Source of the DNA: a virus
DNA length: 43,150 nt
Strand: one strand, 5' to 3'
Virus record (IMG/VR): IMGVR_UViG_3300009032_000005
Location: 1 to 43,150 of that record
Shown: positions 39,810 through 43,150 of the stretch, in pieces
How the letters are laid out: each line of letters opens with the position of its first letter
How positions within the stretch are numbered: the stretch's first letter is position 1
Notes under the pieces: model-generated
The model's input: only the letters and a program-made list of their open reading frames with translations
Databases searched by the model: none
Told to the model about the DNA's origin: nothing
Translations under genes and position numbers: made by a program

Positions 39810-40843
39810 CGGGCAAACTTTATTCCCCGGAGAAACATACGCAAGTCATGCAGCGCGCTGGGACTAGCACCCGCACGCGCCAAGAATGACGGGTCTGTAA
39901 GACGCTTCTGTGCACTTGCTGGCAGGTTTTCCATAGAGAGACTGCGCTTCGCAAGTTCCTCTTTGATAACACCATCCACACGAGTTGTTTTTCCTTCTGC
40001 GTGCGTAGGACTGCGTGACGTGTTTGGCACGGTGTTATCACCGTAGTAGGTGCCAATCTTCGCTTGTTCTCCACTCGCAAGCTGCGGCATACCACCTTCG
40101 ATAGATTGTTTGCCGAGACTTGCAGCGTATTCATTGCGTGGCATCTCAGGTTGCGGAGCAGCAAGTTGTCGTTGTGGTGCAGCAATTTGTTGTTGGGGTG
40201 CAGCTAGTCGTGCGCGTTGTGGACCCTCAAGACGCTGTGAGGGTGCTTCAAGTTGCCCTGGCTGTCCTTGGGCTATTGTGCGTGCTGCAACTTCCTCAGG
40301 CGAAAGAGTCCCTTCAATCGTTGGTCCTGTTTGCAGCGGACCACTCTTGTAAGTAGGTGCCTCAGGAGGCAGCGCCTCACCGTGCAATGTGTTTGCACTA
40401 TCAGCATTACCTACTGTAGTCCCTCCACGCCCACTACGCATCAACGCATCAAGCAGCGCACCACCACCACCTGCACCAATTACCGCAGTAAGCAATTGCT
40501 GCCATGGAATGCCGCCGGGTGCAGCACCATTGTCTGTCGTTGAGTTAGCAACAGTTGCCATTGGATTACCAGGAGGCACACCAGGAAGCGGCCCTTGTGC
40601 CCCTGTAGGTGGTCCTGCGGAACGTCTACCAAGGGGAGAAGCACCAGCAGGAGAAACACCAACAGGAGAAACGCCGGGTGCATTCATAGGAGTGCCAGGC
40701 GCTATTGGCGGTGCAACAGGCTGCACCATTCCTTCTGACATTGTTGGTGAAAACAGAGAGCGAAAGAATGCTCCCATGTCACCAACATTCCCAGGATTTG
40801 CACCCGCATTGCGACCATCATCATAGCCTTGTTCGCCAGCCAT
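39806..40843 (-). CDS. Pro/Gln/Gly-rich hypothetical protein, 345 aa
   Basis: Starts MAGEQGYDDGRNAGANPG. It has low-complexity repeats (PGVSPVGVSPAGASPLG; LAAPQQQIAAPQRQLAAPQP), a hydrophobic Gly/Ala/Leu patch (LLTAVIGAGGGGALLDALM) and a helical C-terminal domain (GVIKEELAKRSLSMENL, SALHDLRMFLRGIKFAR). Most of the chain looks disordered. It lies between adhesin-type genes and the small terminase. No family is recognised; a virion component is likely from the late position. Confidence 0.65.
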   Translation of the reverse strand: MAGEQGYDDGRNAGANPGNVGDMGAFFRSLFSPTMSEGMVQPVAPPIAPGTPMNAPGVSPVGVSPAGASPLGRRSAGPPTGAQGPLPGVPPGNPMATVANSTTDNGAAPGGIPWQQLLTAVIGAGGGGALLDALMRSGRGGTTVGNADSANTLHGEALPPEAPTYKSGPLQTGPTIEGTLSPEEVAARTIAQGQPGQLEAPSQRLEGPQRARLAAPQQQIAAPQRQLAAPQPEMPRNEYAASLGKQSIEGGMPQLASGEQAKIGTYYGDNTVPNTSRSPTHAEGKTTRVDGVIKEELAKRSLSMENLPASAQKRLTDPSFLARAGASPSALHDLRMFLRGIKFAR

Positions 40844-40854
40844 TGCTGTATTCC

Positions 40855-41793
40855 TTATATTGCTATGAGGGTTACACTACCCTCGCCACCACGTCCACCT
40901 GCACCACCGACATTAGAAGCGAAGTTACTTGCACCACCGCCTCCACCACCCGTTCCCGGCGCACCATCACCACCGCGACCACCGGGAACAGTAGTAGTGA
41001 TCGAAGACCCGCCACCCCTTCCCGGATAGAATGTCGCTTCTTTCAAGCTGCACCAACCACCACTACCCGCCTCAGGAGGATTGCCACCAACACCACCAGT
41101 TAGCACAAGTCCCGCCGTTGGGTAAAACAAACTCGTCGCTTGTCCTGTCCATCCACCGCCTGTAGCAACTACACCGCCTGTTGCCCCTGCACCACCACAA
41201 CCACCATTCATCACACCGGGAAGTGGAGTTGTGCCAACACCTGCGCCTGTTCCACCTGTTGCACCGATAAGCCCACCATTGGATTGAAATAGGCCAAGTG
41301 TAAGAAGACGCGCGCTTGCAATCGTTGTCGCGGCAGATGCAGCACCAGCCGTTCCACCACCACCAGAACCACCACCCGCAGCGCCACCACCAGCAACAGA
41401 TACAAGCAAGTTATGTGTTACATTATATGGAGCAACACCAACAAGCGTCGTGCCTCCAACAACACCGCTGCCTCCCGTTGTATTGTTTCCACCATTGCCA
41501 CCTGCACCACCAAGGCCAGGAAGCACGAACAACACTTCTGGCAATAAAGTAAGCGAGAACAAACCTACAAGTGATGCTGCACCACCGCCCCCACCCCCCC
41601 CAGCAATTGCAGCAACACCGCCGCCCCCTCCACCGCCACCACCACCACCACCCCACGCATACACATAAAGTAGTGACTTACCCGCTGGACGTTGCCATGT
41701 CTGCCAGCCTACACCAGTAGACGATCCTCGGAACGTAGTAACATGTGCTTCTGCTGGTAGTCCACTTCCCATGCCAGGGAATAATGAGAACAT
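40855..41793 (-). CDS. Glycine-rich tail adhesin-like protein
   Basis: A 312-aa protein of which well over a third is Gly, with runs of up to 12 Gly (start near residue 52) and blocks such as GGGGGGGAASLVG and VAGGGAAGGGSGGGG. The N-terminal VTTFRGSSTGVGWQTWQRPA followed by SLLYVYAWGGGG, and an ending of GASNFASNVGGAGGRGG, GEGSVTLIAI, are characteristic of 'glycine-rich domain' phage tail proteins. These are thought to fold as polyglycine-II helix bundles, as in the S16 adhesin, and may bind receptors. The gene includes an eight-base C tract (G on the coding strand) at 41594-41601. Confidence 0.85.
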   Translation of the reverse strand: MFSLFPGMGSGLPAEAHVTTFRGSSTGVGWQTWQRPAGKSLLYVYAWGGGGGGGGGGGGVAAIAGGGGGGGAASLVGLFSLTLLPEVLFVLPGLGGAGGNGGNNTTGGSGVVGGTTLVGVAPYNVTHNLLVSVAGGGAAGGGSGGGGTAGAASAATTIASARLLTLGLFQSNGGLIGATGGTGAGVGTTPLPGVMNGGCGGAGATGGVVATGGGWTGQATSLFYPTAGLVLTGGVGGNPPEAGSGGWCSLKEATFYPGRGGGSSITTTVPGGRGGDGAPGTGGGGGGASNFASNVGGAGGRGGEGSVTLIAI

Positions 41794-42200
41794 TAGAAGC
41801 TACCTCCAACAGCGGTAATAGCCCACCCTGCTGCAACAGTTGTGCCAATTGCAGCAAGGAGCCTATATCCTGCGGGTAGTGGAAGGTTCAACGCAACATC
41901 TATGGGGATAAGACTACCGACTTCTGAAAGTGTCGTGCCGGGCAAAGAAATCTCTGCAAACAAGGTGTTGTTCGTTGCTGTAGCTGGCGTGCTTCCGTTG
42001 TTCACAAAGATGCGTAAGACAGAAGCAGTGTTTGTTCCTAGTGCCGATGCCCTTACACGCTGCACAATAGCACCATCAGCCCCAGCGGTGAAGATCGTTG
42101 AAGTAGTGCCCGTGCCGTCTTTCGCCGTGTTTGCCGTGAGAATGGTTCCCCAGGCAACTACAGGAACAAGCGGAAAGATGGGAACAATGTTTGCAGCCAT
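41793..42200 (-). CDS. Putative virion protein, 135 aa
   Basis: Starts MAANIVPIFPLVPVVAWGTI. Few charges and many Thr, Ala, Gly and Asn suggest a single beta-sandwich. Segments such as FVNNGSTPATATNNTLFAEI and LPAGYRLLAAIGTTV resemble small phage tail or head-fibre proteins whose C-terminal domain is a jelly roll. It lies between the repeat-rich tail protein and the Gly-rich adhesin, so a tail accessory role is likely. It overlaps the next start (TAATG). Confidence 0.65.
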   Translation of the reverse strand: MAANIVPIFPLVPVVAWGTILTANTAKDGTGTTSTIFTAGADGAIVQRVRASALGTNTASVLRIFVNNGSTPATATNNTLFAEISLPGTTLSEVGSLIPIDVALNLPLPAGYRLLAAIGTTVAAGWAITAVGGSF

Positions 42201-42212
42201 GGTGTGTATTCC

Positions 42213-42923
42213 TCAGAAGAAGGGGACAAACGAGTATGTTGCGGGCCACACAATAATCTGCAACTCATTCACTGCTGCGGTGCCTGCGACCGTTATAACT
42301 GGCGCCGGAGCAATGAGCACACCAGCCACGTTTTTTAGTCCTGAGCCGAGACTTGTAACAGCCGTTGTTCGCCAATCAGCAGTGAGTGTATTAACACTGA
42401 TAGATAGTCCTGTAGCAAGTGTCTTTACAGAACCAGCTTGCCACGACGCAGACAGAGTTCCTGCACTAACACCAAGTCCTGTTCCCACAGTGTCTACAGC
42501 ATCAGCAGTCCAATCAGACGCCGTGATCGTGCTTTTTAGTGTAGTGCCGTCAATCGTAAGTCCTGTTCCAACGGCAGTGATTGTTCCTGCTTGCCATTGT
42601 GGCGTCAGTGTTGTGCCAGCAATAGACAAGCCAGTAGCTAGTTTAGTTACCGTGCTAGCTTGCCACGATCCATACAGCGTTGTGCCAGCAATCTCTATTC
42701 CAGCGCCAAGACTGTCAATCGTTGCTGCTGTCCATGATTGCACAACAGATGAAGACAGTGTTCCACCGAGCAGCGACAAGCCTGCACCAATCGCGTTAAC
42801 AACGCCGACACTCGTTTGCCAGCCAAGTGTCTTCGCTGTGTCTAGTGCATTGACTGCATCCACAATTTCATTGAGCCGCGCACTTGGCAGCATTTGCTCA
42901 AACTTGAATTGGGCAATGGGCAT
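42213..42923 (-). CDS. Putative tail protein with seven beta-repeat units
   Basis: A 236-aa protein starting MPIAQFKFEQMLPSARLN at ATG 42923 with GGAG nine bases upstream; a TTG at 42944 is less likely. After an N-terminal helix, about seven degenerate units of 23-27 residues follow with the pattern W-x5-8-V-x-x-(L/V)-(G/A)-(T/S)-G-L-x-(I/V)-x-x-x-T-L (for example WQASTVTKLATGLSIAGTTL). This GTGLSIxGTTL motif is common in tail fibre and spike stems that form triple beta-helices. The tail assignment is by repeat type and position. Confidence 0.75.
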   Translation of the reverse strand: MPIAQFKFEQMLPSARLNEIVDAVNALDTAKTLGWQTSVGVVNAIGAGLSLLGGTLSSSVVQSWTAATIDSLGAGIEIAGTTLYGSWQASTVTKLATGLSIAGTTLTPQWQAGTITAVGTGLTIDGTTLKSTITASDWTADAVDTVGTGLGVSAGTLSASWQAGSVKTLATGLSISVNTLTADWRTTAVTSLGSGLKNVAGVLIAPAPVITVAGTAAVNELQIIVWPATYSFVPFF

Positions 42924-42940
42924 GTATTGTGTCTCCGTCC

Positions 42941-43150
42941 TCAAGTATCCATTGGAGTGATGTCAAGGAAGAAGTTTACATCAAGTCTATACAATGATGG
43001 AACCAGCGCAACATTCGCATACCTAATTCCTGTGGTTGTCTCATCGCCTACATGAAGCTCGAAGTAGTTCCTAATCTCTGGCAGCGGACGAAACTCACCA
43101 AACACTTCTACTACTGCATCTTGATCGGGATAGGTTGTCACACGATTGAT
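42941..43150 (-). CDS. C-terminal part of the gene split by the window ends
   Basis: The end of the 169-aa protein whose start lies at 1-481; bases 42970-43150 are the second copy of the overlap. The visible end reads PEIRNYFELHVGDETTTG and VALVPSLYRLDVNFFLDITP. This copy has Val (GTA) where the left copy has Thr (ACA). No known domain is recognised; a beta-rich virion protein is likely. It is followed by the repeat-rich tail gene. Confidence 0.75.
   Translation of the reverse strand: MNRVTTYPDQDAVVEVFGEFRPLPEIRNYFELHVGDETTTGIRYANVALVPSLYRLDVNFFLDITPMDT
42970..43150. repeat. Terminal overlap, right copy
   Basis: Matches 1-181 at 179 of 181 positions; the differences are at 43050-43051 (AC versus GT). 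This indicates an assembly end-overlap of a circular or permuted genome. Confidence 0.9.

Noticed and set aside
41450-41668. Rightward Pro-rich frame opposite the Gly-rich adhesin
   Set aside because: Poly-Pro is the antisense reading of GGT/GGC glycine codons.
1-43150. tRNA, CRISPR array, integrase or phage RNA polymerase
   Set aside because: Searched by eye on both strands; no cloverleaf-like segment, no spaced direct-repeat array, and no matching protein signature was found.

Overview
The window is best read as one complete genome of a short-tailed (podovirus-type), double-stranded DNA bacteriophage. Its last 181 bases repeat its first 181, with two adjacent mismatches, and one gene runs across that junction. 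The unit genome is therefore about 42,969 bp, circular or circularly permuted. No integrase, excisionase, transposase, tRNA, rRNA, CRISPR array or phage RNA polymerase was recognised. The sigma70-type promoters (exact TTGACA, 17-base spacers) and AAGGAG ribosome binding sites suggest a bacterial host, probably a proteobacterium, whose own RNA polymerase reads the genome. The host cannot be named from the sequence.

Layout. A 1.67-kb non-coding divergent region (about 858-2526) separates a leftward late block from a rightward early/replication block. The early block (2527-20897, + strand) starts with small and unrecognised genes. It continues with an HTH protein, an HNH endonuclease, a DUF932 protein, a Cas4/RecB-like nuclease, a MazG-like pyrophosphohydrolase, a Sak4-like ATPase, a DUF669-like putative ssDNA-binding protein, a ribbon-helix-helix protein, a RecD-like helicase, a deoxynucleotide kinase-like P-loop protein, a UDG-exonuclease-PolA fusion polymerase and a DUF3987-like ATPase. 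The late block (- strand, from 857 through the junction down to 20875) reads in transcription order: putative tail and adhesin proteins, small terminase, large terminase, portal, scaffold, major capsid, head-tail adaptor, tail nozzle, fibre, holin-like protein, GNAT acetyltransferase, and four internal-virion/ejection-type proteins ending with one of 1354 aa. The two blocks meet tail to tail and overlap by 23 bp.

Regulation is the most distinctive part. A 16-bp palindrome, TGTCAA-N4-TTGACA, recurs at least ten times with zero or one arm mismatch between 1.5 and 14.3 kb, nearly always between genes. Three of the four rightward promoters carry a degraded copy of it over their -35 box. This looks like a dispersed operator/stoperator network. 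The two longer non-coding regions also carry degenerate 10-11-bp phased repeats. In the second, an 11-unit array flips to its approximate reverse complement at a central GCTAGC, which makes it a candidate replication origin or structured RNA. The polymerase is unusual too: a His sits where E. coli Pol I has Phe762, motif C reads HDAD, and the fused UDG-like domain lacks the usual catalytic His and the Fe-S cysteines. No endolysin was recognised.
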